The notes beneath the pieces are model-generated. The model made no database searches. It was not told where the DNA came from and saw nothing but the letters and a program-made list of their open reading frames with translations. The position numbers and the translations under genes were made by a program. From contig WFMF01000465.1 in NCBI GenBank assembly GCA_011033025.1, forward strand, positions 1 through 64,000: 64,000 nt of DNA. The letters are read 5' to 3'. This document shows, one piece after another, positions 32,530-46,200 of the stretch (positions are counted from its first letter, which is position 1; the number at the start of each line of letters is the position of its first letter). The stretch is from Beroe forskalii. Lineage: Eukaryota > Ctenophora > Nuda > Beroida > Beroidae.

Positions 32530-33320
32530 CAAGCTCAATCTGCATGAATTTGAAGAGGTACTAGGAACTCCGAAATGGGCTCAAGTGAGTTTGATTTATC
32601 TACTAATCTACTATCTATCAAGTTGTCAACTCATATTCTCTGCAGTTTGCCATATAACCAGGGGGCACCCCCCCAGTAGTCAGCATACGCCCACATCCTC
32701 AGCGGTCTCTTTCTGACAACAAATGTCTGTTTTTCGAGAGGTTTAAAATGTAAGGTTTAATAAGCCACGCAGGCGTCATCACATATTGATATGCTCCCAA
32801 ATGACACTCACACACCCACGCCCAGCCAGTACACACACGGTCAGTACGCCACACACGTACACACAACCCCCCAGGGGCGTAGCCAGGATGGAGGCGATAC
32901 AGGCGGCTGCCTCCCCATTTTTGGGCAGGTGATATGAAAATCAGAAAATTTTGTTCTTTTTGATGAAATTAGAGCTTTGAGCCAACAAAATAAAACATTA
33001 AACGGGTTTTGAATGTAACACGCCGCCAACTTTTCAGAAATCTGGCTACGCCCCTGCAACCCCCCACGTGGCACGTATCCTACACATGGAAATTACTTGT
33101 TCGAATTCAACTTCTCGGCGCTTATAGATTCCCATGCGGTGAGCGGGTTGGAATTAAAGGGCTCAAACGGCGATATATTAATAATAATAAAATAATATGG
33201 AGTCTCTTATGAAAGGAATCTGGGGTTGTGTTGAGAAACACACTTCTGTATGAGAAGCATATGCGAATTTATCATCACCATGATATATTTAGATTAAAGA
33301 GAGACATCGGCCCGTTTGCA
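32530..33320 (+). repeat. dispersed repeat family C, copy 2
   Basis: Second copy of the element split at 17765-17951/20281-20800. Here it is interrupted at CAACCCCC by the hAT MITE 32872-33056. It has no shared open frame and contains AC-rich runs near 32800-32870. SINE-like in size, but I found no polymerase III promoter boxes. Confidence 0.75.
32872..33056. mobile_element. 185-bp hAT MITE with perfect 8-bp target duplication
   Basis: The terminal inverted repeat CAGGGGCGTAGCCAG is present at both ends (right end CTGGCTACGCCCCTG). It is flanked by the 8-base duplication CAACCCCC (32864-32871 and 33057-33064). The CAGGGGCGTAGCC terminus is typical of hAT-family MITEs. The empty site is seen in the sister repeat at about 20510. 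Confidence 0.92.
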
Positions 33321-33945
33321 ATACAATAAGAATAAGAATATTAATTTACAGTCTTGTCACTTAAAAACTTACATATAGCAACGTCAGACCAAACAAAAAT
33401 ATCAAAAAGTGTCTATGGAAGGAAAAGAAACGTTTATAAAAAGCCCTTAAAAACCCAAATGATCAAATGTATGCAATGTTGAAAAAGAAAAAAGCGTTAA
33501 AAAGATAAGCTAAAACCGATCAAGGCCAAAGGATAAATTGATTTAGTTGCTGTAAAAATTATATAATGATCCCTTGGAAACCTAAGAAAGATCTCTAAGA
33601 AAAACTAGAATGTCCATGCTAATATGAGGAACCGGAATAATGCTGGTGCTTATTGGGTGGTGTTGAGGAGTGCTTATGTTGCCTAGGGCTGAAAAATGCT
33701 GATGCCAAGATCCAGGGAAATCTGCAGTCGAAATCAAGTTACTCAGTAATAACTCTGTAAAAACAATTTTAAGGGGGCAGGAGGGTCTTTGGGGTGTCGA
33801 GGGCCGAAATGGAGTTGTTGGCTAGAAATGATAGAGGAGAATCGTAGCTACCAGAAAAACTTAACGGAATGAAGAAAATCTTGTTCCTAGCCTGCGATTT
33901 TGAAAATCGGAATTTGCCTGTAATTACAGTACGCACGCGAACTTC
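33320..33945. other. non-coding stretch upstream of the palindromic MITE
   Basis: AT-rich, with no exon recognised on either strand. The missing 5' exons of the dynein gene are not evident here. Confidence 0.5.
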
Positions 33946-33949
33946 AATC

Positions 33950-34228
33950 GCGATTTGCCGAAAATGATCTTAAAAATCTGTCTCCTCCTAAATTTTTTGG
34001 AAAATCGTCCTGAAAAATATTCGATTTTGAATTTTTGCGACCGGAAAAAATCATCAGAAATTTGAAAATTCAAAATCGAATATTTTCGGTTCTGAGGCCT
34101 AAATCAAAAATCCGTTGGACAAATCTCTTCATTTAAATCCTTAGAACATATCTGGAAAGTTTCAGGACGATATTCCAAAAAATGTAGAAGGAGATAGATT
34201 TTCAAGATAATTTTGGCAAATCGCAATG
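33950..34228. mobile_element. ~280-bp palindromic MITE
   Basis: Outer arms of about 70 bases are inverted copies (33950-34020, starting CGCGATTTGCCGAAAATGAT, and 34158-34228). An inner pair AATATTCGATTTTGAATTTT and its complement sit near 34015 and 34070. Almost the whole element can fold on itself. Confidence 0.8.
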
Positions 34229-34239
34229 GGGGTGGCAAG

Positions 34240-35045
34240 TTTGGTATACCGGACAATGGGGGAGCCAAAATGCCTCCCCTTAATCTTGGTATACATCATA
34301 ACAGAGTTAACCATACCCAGGCTCGCCCTACACTTAAGCTAACCTCTAAACACGGGCTCCCCTATACACCGCTCCCCTTAATCTTGGCTTACCCACTTCC
34401 CTTGGTCTCACCCCTAAACAAGGGATCGCCCATACCAGACTCGCCCTTATCCTGGGCTATACCGCATATGGCTCCACCCCTACCTTTGGGCTTGGAATGC
34501 CTTGGGCTAACCCCCAAACACGGGATCCACCATACCAGACCAACCCTGTATCCTGGGCTATACCGCATATGGCTCCACCCTACCTTGGCCCCTCGCTTTA
34601 AATATGAGCTCCCCTCCGTTATATTGGGCCACCCCATTCACTCACCCCATGCCCTTCCCCTAGTTTGGGCTCCCATGATCAAAACCCGGACTACCCCCGT
34701 ATTATCTCGGCCTCATGATAACTCGGGCTACCCCCCATACTAACTCGGGCTACCCCTATACTAACTCCCCCCTCCCCAGTATTGACTCGGCCTCAATATT
34801 AACTGGGCCTCCATGATAACTTGGGCCCCCTTGATAACTCGGGGCCTCCCCACATTATTACTGGCTCCCCATGTTATCTCGGCCCCCATACCAACTTGGG
34901 CTCCCCACACCAACTTGGGCTCCACTGCACTATCCGCCCCCCATACCAACTTGGGCCCCTGGTCCCCTGTACCATCAGGGGCCCCTGTTAACTTGGGCCC
35001 CTGTACTATCTGGGCCCCCGTACTAACTTGGGCCCTGCACTGACC
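34240..35045. repeat. diverged satellite of CTCCCC-ATACTAACTCGGG type
   Basis: Loose tandem array of about 20-30-base units (for example CCCATACTAACTCGGGCTAC), related to the arms of the TTAA element at 18500-19260 but more diverged. The long frames on both strands are repeat translations. Confidence 0.75.
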
Positions 35046-35316
35046 TTCTTTTAATAAATGTCCGACGTGCCATGAAAACAAGTTTTTACATAGTTACATC
35101 TCAAAGTCAGAACTAAAGTGCTTACGTGCGATAATATTATGATTTTAATGCTACCTGTTCCACACATAAAACAAACATTAACAGCAATTGAAGACGATAA
35201 TCACATGATTTTCGAAGGTCCTGATTTTAAAACTCATCGCATCATTTTTAAACGTTTTCAACTTACTCCCTAAACCACTTGTTCTGCCCATAAAAACAAA
35301 CATCAACTCTTCTCAG

Positions 35317-38300
35317 ATGGAGTAATCTCCGAGCTAAGGTGGTGTTAGCAAAACAGAGAATAGCGCCCAAGATGCAGCTTAGAGCTGAACAGATATCTCA
35401 TGTAAGAAGATGTTGTCATTTATTAAAGTAAAAGATGGAACTACGAAATAACTTGATCTAGCGAAAAGTGATACCAGTGAAAAGTGATACCAGTGAAATA
35501 GCTAGGTATTTAACAATAATTGACTGCAACAGTGATCTCAAATGCACCATGAAAATACTGTGAATTTAATTTTGATTTTATTGCAGGATTTACGGGAGTT
35601 TGCCCAGCAATGTCAGAAATCCCGCGAGGAATTCGCGGGCTGCGAAGCATTCCTGCGCACGTGCAGCTACGCCAAAGCCCAGGAAGTCATCAAGAGCTTC
35701 AAGGAGAAAGTATCGGCGCTAGAGGACCAAAGCCGGAACCTTGTGGAACTCCAGGAATTGCTGGAGGCGCACATCGTCGATTTTACGTGTATTTCAGAGT
35801 TTAGGGGTGACATCGAGACACTGGAAAAGGTTAGTAATATTTCACAATCTTCTCTTCTCTCAGTTTTTTTCTTGAATGATTATCTCTTTGATTCCGTATA
35901 ATTTCACGGATAAAAACATCGGTCTACATTCCAGGTCTGGAACACCTCTAACGGAATGAAGGCACATCACTCGCTATGGAGGAACGGCCAGTGGAAAGCC
36001 CTGAATCTCATCTCTATTTCACACGAAACGGAATGTCAGATTCTGGAGCTCAAGTCACTTCCAGAAAACGCCCATTCGTGGGACGTGTACTGCGGTCTGA
36101 TGGAGAACATCCAGCAGATTATTGTAAGTTTTATTGGATCGGAGCCAATAATCAAGGTGTTCAATTTTGTGTATATCCTAACAGTAGGAGGATGCCTAAA
36201 AACCTCTATTTTGGTGGTAGAATTTTATGCTGATAGGTTACAATATTTAAATCAATTCCAGGCTTGTGTTCCCCTCATCAAAAGTCTGTCTAACTCCTCG
36301 ATGAGACCTCGGCATTGGAAGATGTTGGTTCGAACGCTCAACGCCCAGCATTGCATAGTTCCTGACAAATTCCAAGAGGCTTCGCTCAAGGAACTCATTG
36401 ACATGGGAATGCTAAGTAAGTTTTTATTGAGGGGCCAATTGTTTTGGACCTTTTTAAGGGTGAAGTGGGTTTCAAGTTCCAATGTTTCTTCGGGACTTGG
36501 TAACCGAAAGAGGTACGTCCTATATAGGTTGAGGGTTGCCATAGAAACGTGCCTAATTTCAATCCAAAGGACCCTTTTTCAGCGCAAACGAGCGTATTAA
36601 TTGCGCGCACTGTAGTTCTCAACACAAATAAATGTGCTTAACCGCGGAATTCGAATTTTGTTTGACTGACAATGATCTGATAAGAATTTGAAATGTAATT
36701 GAAAATGAAATCGGTTGAATGATCTGGAACACTTTCTTAAAACTTTTTCTTCTATTTTTGGCGAGCTGTTACTCATTCATAGGTGATTTAATAAACTGGA
36801 TCGCACATTTCAGATTGCAAGGATGAAATAATCGCCATCTGTCACCGAGCTGAAACCGATGTTCAGATGGAGTTCTCTCTGCAAAACTGCGAGGAAGTCT
36901 GGATCAGCAAAGTGTTTGATTTGAAGCCGGTCATGAGGAAGCGATTGAACGTGAGAATAAAATGCAGATTTGCATTAAAAATATCAAAATGAGATCAGAA
37001 TTTTCTAATTTGCGAACTCGTTTAGTGAAACAAGGAGTTTATAACTCCTTGTTTCACTAAACGAGTTAATGAAATTTCAATCATGGCTAACTAATAACTG
37101 AGAGTCCATAATAAATTTCACTTATAACTAGATCCCAGTAACTTATAAGTATGTGTCTAAGTCCGACGTCCGTATTTAAGTCTTTCTAATCGTGCTATAG
37201 ATATTAACCCAGGGTGAATATGATTCCAATGCCCGTATTGAACTGGCTAAGTCAACGCGAGAATCTCAAGTGGTCGGGTCATTCTCCGAGGGGAAATCCA
37301 GAGCATTCTCTATAACCAGCAGAGACAGCAAACTCACCGATCAGAATAGTTACAAGGTTTGTTAGGGTCCCCGGGACTCTTTTGCGAAAAATAGGTTTAC
37401 GGTATTTGAATATGCTTCGTTTGAATTGTGATTGAAATTTATTTAAGCATTTTAGTGCTATGATTCTCAGATGAAATTGATACCAAAATACCCAAGGATT
37501 GATAAAATCCACCTTCTCTCACCCCAGGAATCCGAGCCAGTCTCCGTCCTGACAGAGACAGACTCCGTGTTCGAGTGTCTCTGGCACCACGAGATGATCC
37601 TAGACAGCATCATGACGCCCGGGTCTGCCTTCAGTGACGATATCTGCAAGTGGCAGAAGAAGCTGCAAACCGTGGAGCAGGCCCTCAAAACATGGGTCTC
37701 AGTTCAGGTAAAGAACATTTTATTCAGGTAAACAAAATTTAATTCAAGTAAACAAAATTTAATTCAGGTAACGAAATCTAATTCACTAATTCAGGTAACA
37801 AAATTTAATTCAATTTATTTGCAATGTACAATCAATAGAATAAAAATATTTTATATCAGATGGCAAATATTATCTAAATATAGTGCTGCCCTGATAACAA
37901 TTTAATTGAAAACCAATAATTGATGCTTAATTCAGACGAAGTGGCTGGAGATGGAAGAGATGTTTTCTCTGATGGCGGTCATTGTGGCACTCAATAACCA
38001 CGCCAGGGTGTATGCTCATATTGATCTGGAGTTTACTCAACTGATGAAGAGTGTGGCAGAGAACCCTAACATTGTGCAGCAGTGTTGTAAACCGGGTTAG
38101 TGGTCTGGAAAAGTAGGTGGTTTTCAGTGGCAATAAAGTCTTGCAAGCCGGGTAAGTGTTTTGTGAACGAGGCACCAATAGATAACAGTTTCAGATAGAA
38201 AGTTTCGAGGAATGGGGTGTTTTATGATTTCGATGGCTTTCAGTTGCCATATTTTGATTTGTCAGTAGTTTAATATTCAATAGTGTATTGATAAATTCAG

Positions 38301-40256
38301 TTTATTGTAGGTTAAAATGGTCCCTCTCTTTTCCTCAGGAATCCTGGCCTCGCTGAAAGGGATGCTAGAGAAGCTGGTGAACTGTGAGCGGGCCCTGATT
38401 GAGTTCACACACAGACAGTGCAACAGGTTCCCTCGTTTCTACTTCCTGTCAGCCAAGGACGTGTTCCACCTCATCTGTCATGGTGGGTGAAAATATGACT
38501 ATTTCTCATCATATTAAATGATCCATTTTGACAAAAAGAACTCGGCTTTTGTTGTGTCGTGAGTTCCCCTCGTTTTTATGTTGATTTCTCTGAAATTCTC
38601 TATCTTTCTTCAAACATCTCCCTAATTTACTTCTCCCTACAGGGCATGACATGCCAGCCATGTCCTCCTACATCAGTAGACTGCTCCCTGCGGTATCAGC
38701 AATACAAATTGACGAGGATAGTGTCTCTCAAGCTATTGTAGCCGTCAGATCTGACATGGGAGAGGCTCTGAACTTACAAGAGGTAAGTAGAAGTCCCAAG
38801 TGAGGAGTGCTATTGGAAAGATACAGCCCAAACTCCCAAAACGTTTGATAATGTGATATGTTTGCAACGACGTTTCCTCGTTTATATTTCAATTCAAAGT
38901 CACTTGAAGTTTGACAACCATGAATTAAGCATTATTTCACTACGACGCCTTCTTTTACCACTCTTCCTTCCCCCGCCAGCCTGTACCCACTGACGTTGAG
39001 ATATTTGAATGGCTTGCCTCCCTCATTGACACTATGAAGGTCTCCGTTACTGCCGATTTGGCGGAAACCGTGAAAAGTGCCGTGTTTGAGTTTGAGAACA
39101 TGACGGAAGACCATTGGATATTCCACTCAACTACAGGTATTATTTGGCTGATTAAAATTAAGTGATTCTGAGGTATGCTTCCTGATAGAAAAATTAATGA
39201 GGCTGGGTCGAATAATTATTTTTCATCTAAATCACAATAATCATTAAAAGCAATCTATGGTTTGATTTCAGAAAGTGTTCTGCTGTCAGTACAAGTCCTG
39301 CTCGGACAGAAGCTGAGAGATGCCTACAAGTCCGCTAATGATGGAAACAAGGAGGCTCTCAACTTCCTAAACCATGACATAAACCTCATGATAAGTAAGA
39401 GAAGGTTATACGTGATTTTTCTTCCTACTGCCCCGATTCCTTAAATTTCTGCTTCTTATGTCGAAATGACGATGGTGGGCTGGGACCCAGTGGATGGAAG
39501 CAGCCAATAAACCCACTCGTCATAACTTTGTAAAATTTACAAGCCTATCGCCCTATCTGGACCATTTCCGGCTTCTTCCCGAGGAATTTAGCGGGTTTAC
39601 AGTTTAGACCTGTTATAAACGTGTAACCCATTCTCCCGCGCAGGTTACCTGCAACAGTTTATGCGGGTGGCGGGCGAGGAACTCACTAACCTGTTTCCCG
39701 CTTAGACCCGCTATAAACCTACCTTTACAGGTTACTTGCAGCAGTCTATGCGGGTGGCGGGCGAGGAGCTCCGACCTCGTCTCGTCGCGGAGGAAGACGT
39801 TCCTCCGTCGGATGACGATCTGCCCGCGTCAGTTTCACAGAACCAGATTATAGACAGGAAGTCTACTAGTAGTCCTGCTGCTGCTGCCAAGTCAGGGGAG
39901 GGCAAGGATCCCGTCACTAGTGAGGGGCGGAGAGAGTGAGTTAGCTAATTGTGTTTTCTGTGACCTTTGTCTCTCTCATACCCTCTCTCAATAAATTCAC
40001 CTTTCTTCCTTATTTCTCTCTTCTTCCTTTTTCCCATCTCTCTCATCCCACCCCTCTCCCAAGGTATGGCGCTGGTTCCCCACCAACTTGAGAAGGTCCG
40101 TAACATGATCCTGTCCCTACTGGAACTCCGGAACCTTATAGAAACCCTCCAAGCGGAACCTATCTCCCCTAACTCCTTCACCCTGAAGAGTCAACTCTCC
40201 TACTCCTACTCGGAAACTGGGGCTCTCAGTGTGTCCGTTATTGAGAAGTCCTTCGA
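35317..40256 (+). CDS. dynein heavy chain: tail end and linker exons
   Basis: Exons 35317-35401, 35587-35829, 35935-36123, 36262-36415, 36814-36950, 37201-37356, 37528-37707, 37936-38095, 38339-38482, 38643-38782, 38980-39136, 39272-39394, 39731-39919 and 40064-40256. Together they match the dynein linker (DHC_N2). Landmarks are a heptad-like first part, [10 protein letters not shown], the highly conserved FPRFYFLS near 38430 and the final segment running into FEYGYEY. The linker normally swings over the AAA ring. A low-complexity acidic/serine insert ([14 protein letters not shown]) sits in the exon at 39731. That exon's donor is taken as GTGAGG at 39920 because the stronger-looking GTGAGT at 39936 breaks the frame. 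Confidence 0.82.
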
Positions 40257-43200
40257 GTGAGTTGTCAAGAGATGCTCTTAATTTTAATCCTGATATTTTC
40301 ACCTCTCCAGAAGATTTCTCATAGCATTTCGAATCATAGCATTTCAAATCATAGATCCGTCTTCAAGATGAAACCTAGTAGAAAAGACACCTAGTAGAAG
40401 ATACCTTGGAGAAGGTATCTCCAGTATATAAATGTGCCCATATAACATCATGACATATTCTGCCCCCGTTAGGTATGGATACGAGTACCAAGGCACGTAT
40501 CAGAAGATAGTATCGACCCCCAGTACTGACCGAGCCAGACTTGCTCTATTCTCAGCATGTCACGCTTATAATGGGGCTGTGTTGCTCAGTCACCGGGTGA
40601 GAGAGGGGGTTGATTAGAGTGGCTATTTTCAACGTTTTTTTATTCAACACGACTTTTATCAATTGGAGGGACGCTTTTATTTCGATTTGACAGCGCCGTC
40701 TGTGCCATTTCCCTGAACCCAAAAGGACTATCACGAGATCGGGTGAGTATATATTTTCATGTGCCTTGGTTTAGCAGGATATCATTTAAAGTCTGTACAT
40801 TCAATTAAAGTCGAGTGTCGCTTTTCCCAGTCTGCTTCACTTTAGTTTGATATCCCCCAGGGGCAAGGTAAGACGGAGTCAGTGCGAGACATCAGCAGGT
40901 GTCTAGGAGAGACGCTCTACATGTTCAGTGTTACAGCAGCTACCAGTCTCGAGTCTGTCAAGGATATATGCCTCGGAATGGCGACCTCAGGTGAGTGTGA
41001 AATTGTTGATGCTGTTTGATGAATCATGAGCTTTGTAAAAGGGATATAACTGTTAGGGTTAGCGTCTCAGAAACGCTTCCAAAAATGGGCCGGGACAACA
41101 GCTGATTTTTATACCGTGAAGTGTTTCCTAGTGGGAACATCACTGATATCAAATCCCCGAAACAAGCTCCCTCCACAAATCCCTCCCTTCTTGCAGGGTG
41201 TCACGTGTGTTTGGAAGGGATGCCCTCGCTGATCCCTGGGGTCCTATCCCTTCTTGTAGTTGCAGTGAGGGATATCATGACAGCTATTTCACAGGGGACA
41301 ACTTCTACTAAAGTACTGGTACGTACATTGGGAAGGATTAAGAGATGTCTTGCTTTGCACATTAATTCTTGCTAAAAATGTCCTTTTTCGGCTAAAATTC
41401 TCTCGAAAACGCACTGGTATCCTACCAAAAACATGACCAGTTACCTGCACTTCAAATAGCACTTAACCACTTCTTCCCTGCTCCGTTAACCGCCTCCCCC
41501 CCACTTCTTCCCTGCTCAGTTAACCGCCTCCCCCCCCACTTCTTCCCTGCTCAGTTAACCGCCTCCTCCTCCCCACACTTTCATGTTGTTAACCTCCTCC
41601 ATCCTCAGGAGCAAGACATTGTGCTGAAGCCGAATGGTCGGTGTTTTGGAACGTGTTCCCTGTCCGGGTTCTCTAACCTGCCTGACTCAATTCAGGGAGT
41701 GTTCCGAACTATTACTATTAACCTGCCGGAGGAAAGGACGATCTACGAGGTAGGAACTGCTTTAGAAAATGCTGGGTTTTCATTAACTTTGTGTTGAGCA
41801 CATTTTGCTATTTTGTTATATGGGTTTTAAAAGATTTTGCTACCTTCCACAAAATATTTTCTCTGTTGTTGTAAAAGGCTGCGCTACCCACCCATGCTAT
41901 CCACTCATGCTATCCACCCATTGCTATCCACCCATTGCTACCCACCCATCCTATCGTGTGTGCTATCTTTGCTGCTATTTACGAGGCTCTGCTACTAGCC
42001 CACGGCTTCAAGTTTGCCGGGCAGCTTTCCTCCAAGCTGGTTTCTTTGCTATCTTCCTTCAAAGCACTGGTTCACTCCTCGGTCTACTCTATGAACAACG
42101 TTAAAGCTTGGTTCATTGACGCCGCCGAGCGAAGGTGAGACTAATCCTTCCAGCAAATAATCAAGTCGCTTACGACAGTTTCAGTTGTCCGAAGTCCTTT
42201 AAGAGCTTTAGAGCTATCATGATGTTAAGTTTTAGTCAAATCATGATTGATTTCATCTCTGTGGGGATTATCTTTGTTCTTGGAATGCATCCAACTTTCC
42301 TTTGGGATTGCTAAACCACCATTCGTTTAGGGAGTACGTGGTTCGTGACGAGGTAACCATAGAAACTGAGGAGGAAGTCCTACTGCTCGCTATACGAGAC
42401 ATTCTCATGCCTCGACTCACGGAGAAACACGTTACTTTGCTGCAGCAACTCTTCAAATCTCACTACCCTAACGTCAACTTCAACCGGTTAACTTGCTATC
42501 TATACGCTGTAGATCATGTTGATAAGATGGATTTTGATGGAAATCCACCATTGGGGGATCTCAAAGATAAAATAGAGTGCCATTTGAGATCTCTCTCAAA
42601 AGTCAGTACCTATTCTTTCTTTACAATTTGAGTCGTAAACCCACTTTTTCTTCTAATTTCACCCTGTATAAACGCGGAAACCCCAGTTATTCCAGGACCA
42701 TTGAAGAAGACATGACGATGACCGAATCCAGACTCCAAGTAGCCCTCCAATCCACCAGTGACTTGGTGGGACTGGGCAAGTCAGAACCAGCCATTATTGT
42801 AGACCCCAACCAAGCTCTAGTGTCTGTCCTGAAAGACAGTGGGATCGCACCTTCTGTACCGCTTATTGCAAGACTGTCTCAACTTGCTCTGCTACTGTCC
42901 ACGCAGAAAATTGTGAGTAATTACGAATTACGATTAAACAGTGTTGTTTGGTTTTCTTTTCGAGATTCAGGCTCGTTCTAGATTCATCAGTCTGTCATTC
43001 TAAATGTATTGTGGCAAACCCTCACTACGAAGGTTTTGAAACTTTGACACACCTCAATCAATTTCCGCACATGTAATGATTTCATTTTAAATTATAAACC
43101 CTACGGCCTACCTATGACATCTCCGATTCCAGGTGATAGTGGCAGGTGAAGCAGGTGTGGGTAAAACCAGTTACCTCAACGCCGTAAGTCAAGCCCACCG

Positions 43201-46200
43201 TTCCATGGGGACGCAGGTCAATGTTGAGAACATTGTGACTCAAGCCCTCAAAACAGCAGATCTATTCGGCTCCTACTCAAACGAGTCTAGGTTTGGGGAA
43301 TCTTGATGTGATCCTGGTTAATATTCCATTGGAATGAGGGCTAGAGAGCGCATCTTTTTCTCATCTTTTTCTCATCTTCCTCAATCTTCACTTAAGAATA
43401 AAAGACGTCTGTTTTCTTCTTAAGTTCGCTCCTTGGTTCCCTCATCTCACTACCCTCTCATTGCAGCCTTTGGGAGGACGGAATCTTCACTCTGACGCTC
43501 AAGCAGTTCAGTTCTCTGTCCGAGAGCGAAGGTTTCAGTTGGATAGTGCTAGACGGACCTGTGTCAAAAGGTTAGAACACTGTTTTTGTCGGAGACATGC
43601 TTCATCAATGCAAAAAGCATTTGGTGTTGACGAAGCAACATGGAAGACGCGCCGCGCACACGTGAAAATCAGTAAATTGGATATTTGCGCCGAGTCTTTC
43701 TAAAAAAGTCACCGCGCGTTCCGCTATCTAACATGAAATTTGTGACCAACTGGCAAGTGCGACCCAATCTTTCTTTTCAACAAAACCTTTCCGGCTTTCC
43801 TAACAGCTTGAGTCTTGACACCACTTCGCCTCAGGTCAACTCGACACCCTGGCTACCATCCTCCACTCTGACAACACTCTCCTGTTACCAAACGCAGCTA
43901 GGGTTAAAGCAGCTCAGAATGTCAGAATCATTTGGGAGGTAAGGGTGCACCCTTTTTCAAAGTTGTTTTCTGGTAGCTGTCGATGAGCTGATCACGAATA
44001 TATCAAGTTTTTTGAAATTGGATAATGCTTCCCTTGTCCGCAGGGCCTTTTTGTGTTTCGTTACGTCATGTCACGTGTCAGGTCATGTGACCCGTGTGCT
44101 AGTACTTTGCGCGCGGATCGCTCTCTGCGCGCGCATTTTATTTACTGTGCGCGTACGCGGAATCTGTAAGTAATAAGATTGGTAGAGTCAAATTCTCTAA
44201 TGCAAAGTCCTATCTGTAAAAGTGTATGAATATACTACAAACATATCAAAGCACTGCATCCCAATTTTATACTTCAAGGAATAAACTGTGAATCATCAGC
44301 GGTTACCTTACAGATGTAAGGTTCTCCCTCGTCAACTGCAATGTGAATGTCTACATCAGCAGGTGGCAAGAAAGAACGGAGAGGTTTCGGCCCACCGTAC
44401 CTCACACAGCAAACAACTGCGAAACTGAGCCACCCAGAAATCTGGAATTCCAAGCATCACAGTTTAGAGAGGATGGGAAGGAAGGACAGTTACGTCACTG
44501 TAGCGTTTATCGATAACAACGGTTGCTCTAAACCTAAAATTTTACTGATATGGAGGGGGTTACCACCCTGGCCAGAGCAGTTTATATTTGACAGTTCTTG
44601 GAAATATTTTCAATAGAGAAGGGGGGGTAAATATATAAACTTTTATCGTTTAGATTTTTAGAATTCACAATTGAAGATCATTAAATCTGTGTACTTTGTG
44701 TATGGACACTCAGATGTTTTTCTCCGAATGTACCTTTAAGAGTAATTTCACTAAAAAGAGTGCTATGTATTCAATCACCACCAGGACAACTGGAATGGAC
44801 CTATACTACAAATATCCTAAATTATCATATGTTGGGTGTGGTAAAATTAAAAGATACTCGAAAGTAAAATTAAAATGAATTTTCCCCATCGATTAAGATG
44901 ACACAAAGAGAATTGTAACTGAGGTGTCGTCACTTTTGAGGTTGGTATCTGAAATTTCCACATGACACCCATTTGTATGTATGTGTTCCTGATTTAAAAG
45001 TATATCCACGTATGAACATGGCGGCGCGCAATCAAAATTTCAAAAACAGTCTGTTGTAAAATTAGCTGATTCGGGCACACCAACTCCACATGTGACATTT
45101 CTGAACGTGAAAATGTAATCTTGTGAAACAAATCTTTACACTGAAGGGTAGCCTATCATTAATATTCATAAATATATTTGATATGATTTGATTGTAAAGT
45201 GCCGAAAAATTTATTAAACGTTGTTTCTCTATTAAACGTTGTTTCTCAGAATGATTCCTATCTCTCGAGGCCAAGACACCTGTGTAAGTCATCCGATCTT
45301 TTTATTATCAGCAGTTTTTTGATAAAATACTTATAATTTGAAGCCATACAAAGGACATGATGATTTTCTAAGAAATCTTTTATTCCTTTGGAAGACGGAA
45401 GACGGAAAGTGAAGAACAAAAGCCCATTTCAATCAGTGAGAATTAGAGTTGCTAAAATGATCACTATCGCAAAGGGACTTTTGTTCTTAACGTTCCAACT
45501 TCCAAAAGAAGAAAGGCTTTCTAAAGTTGTTAGTCCACGCTTTTTGTATCCAAAAATAGCCCTTTTGTGAGCTATTGCGGTGTATGTGATTATAAAGATA
45601 AGATATAGATTCTTCGGCTTAACATAAAAGTAACAAGGATTTCGATAATGCAAGTTATTTTTATTTTCCCAGTACAAGTCATATTTATCTACGCTCTCAG
45701 ATAGGCAAATAGTACGAATTTAGGCTATTTGATCCTTCTGTATAACATTAAAAGATTAAAGTCTTTGCATTGACAAGTTTCAGCCATCATGCGTTGCGTT
45801 GTCCTTCTGGTCTTCCTTGCTACATTTGCCTCCCTGGCTGTGAAAAGTCAAGATAGCAGCTGCTCAGTGGAAGGAGAACCTTTAATGACCTTCCAAAAAG
45901 GCGAAGCCTGCAAGCCGTGCAGAAAAGCTTGGAAGTCTATCAGAAATAAATGCATTGGAAAAGGCTACTGTATTGAAGACGAGGTAGCCGCAACCAGCAA
46001 AACGTGGAAGAGAGCTTCAGCAAAGTGTTCTGCGAAGACAGCAGATCTATACCATGAATGTGACATCAATCTCTTGGCTCCAGGGGGCGTTACAGTTACA
46101 GACCGTGACGGGTATGAGTGCACTGTGGATCAGAGCAAGATTGACGGTTCGGAATTCAACAGTCATTGGGGCAGCTGGAGCGTGGATTGGACAGAGTGCT

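Noticed and set aside
34213-34743. 176-codon open frame with proline-rich repeats
   Set aside because: It is a translation of a diverged satellite, starts without an ATG, and has an equally open frame on the opposite strand.
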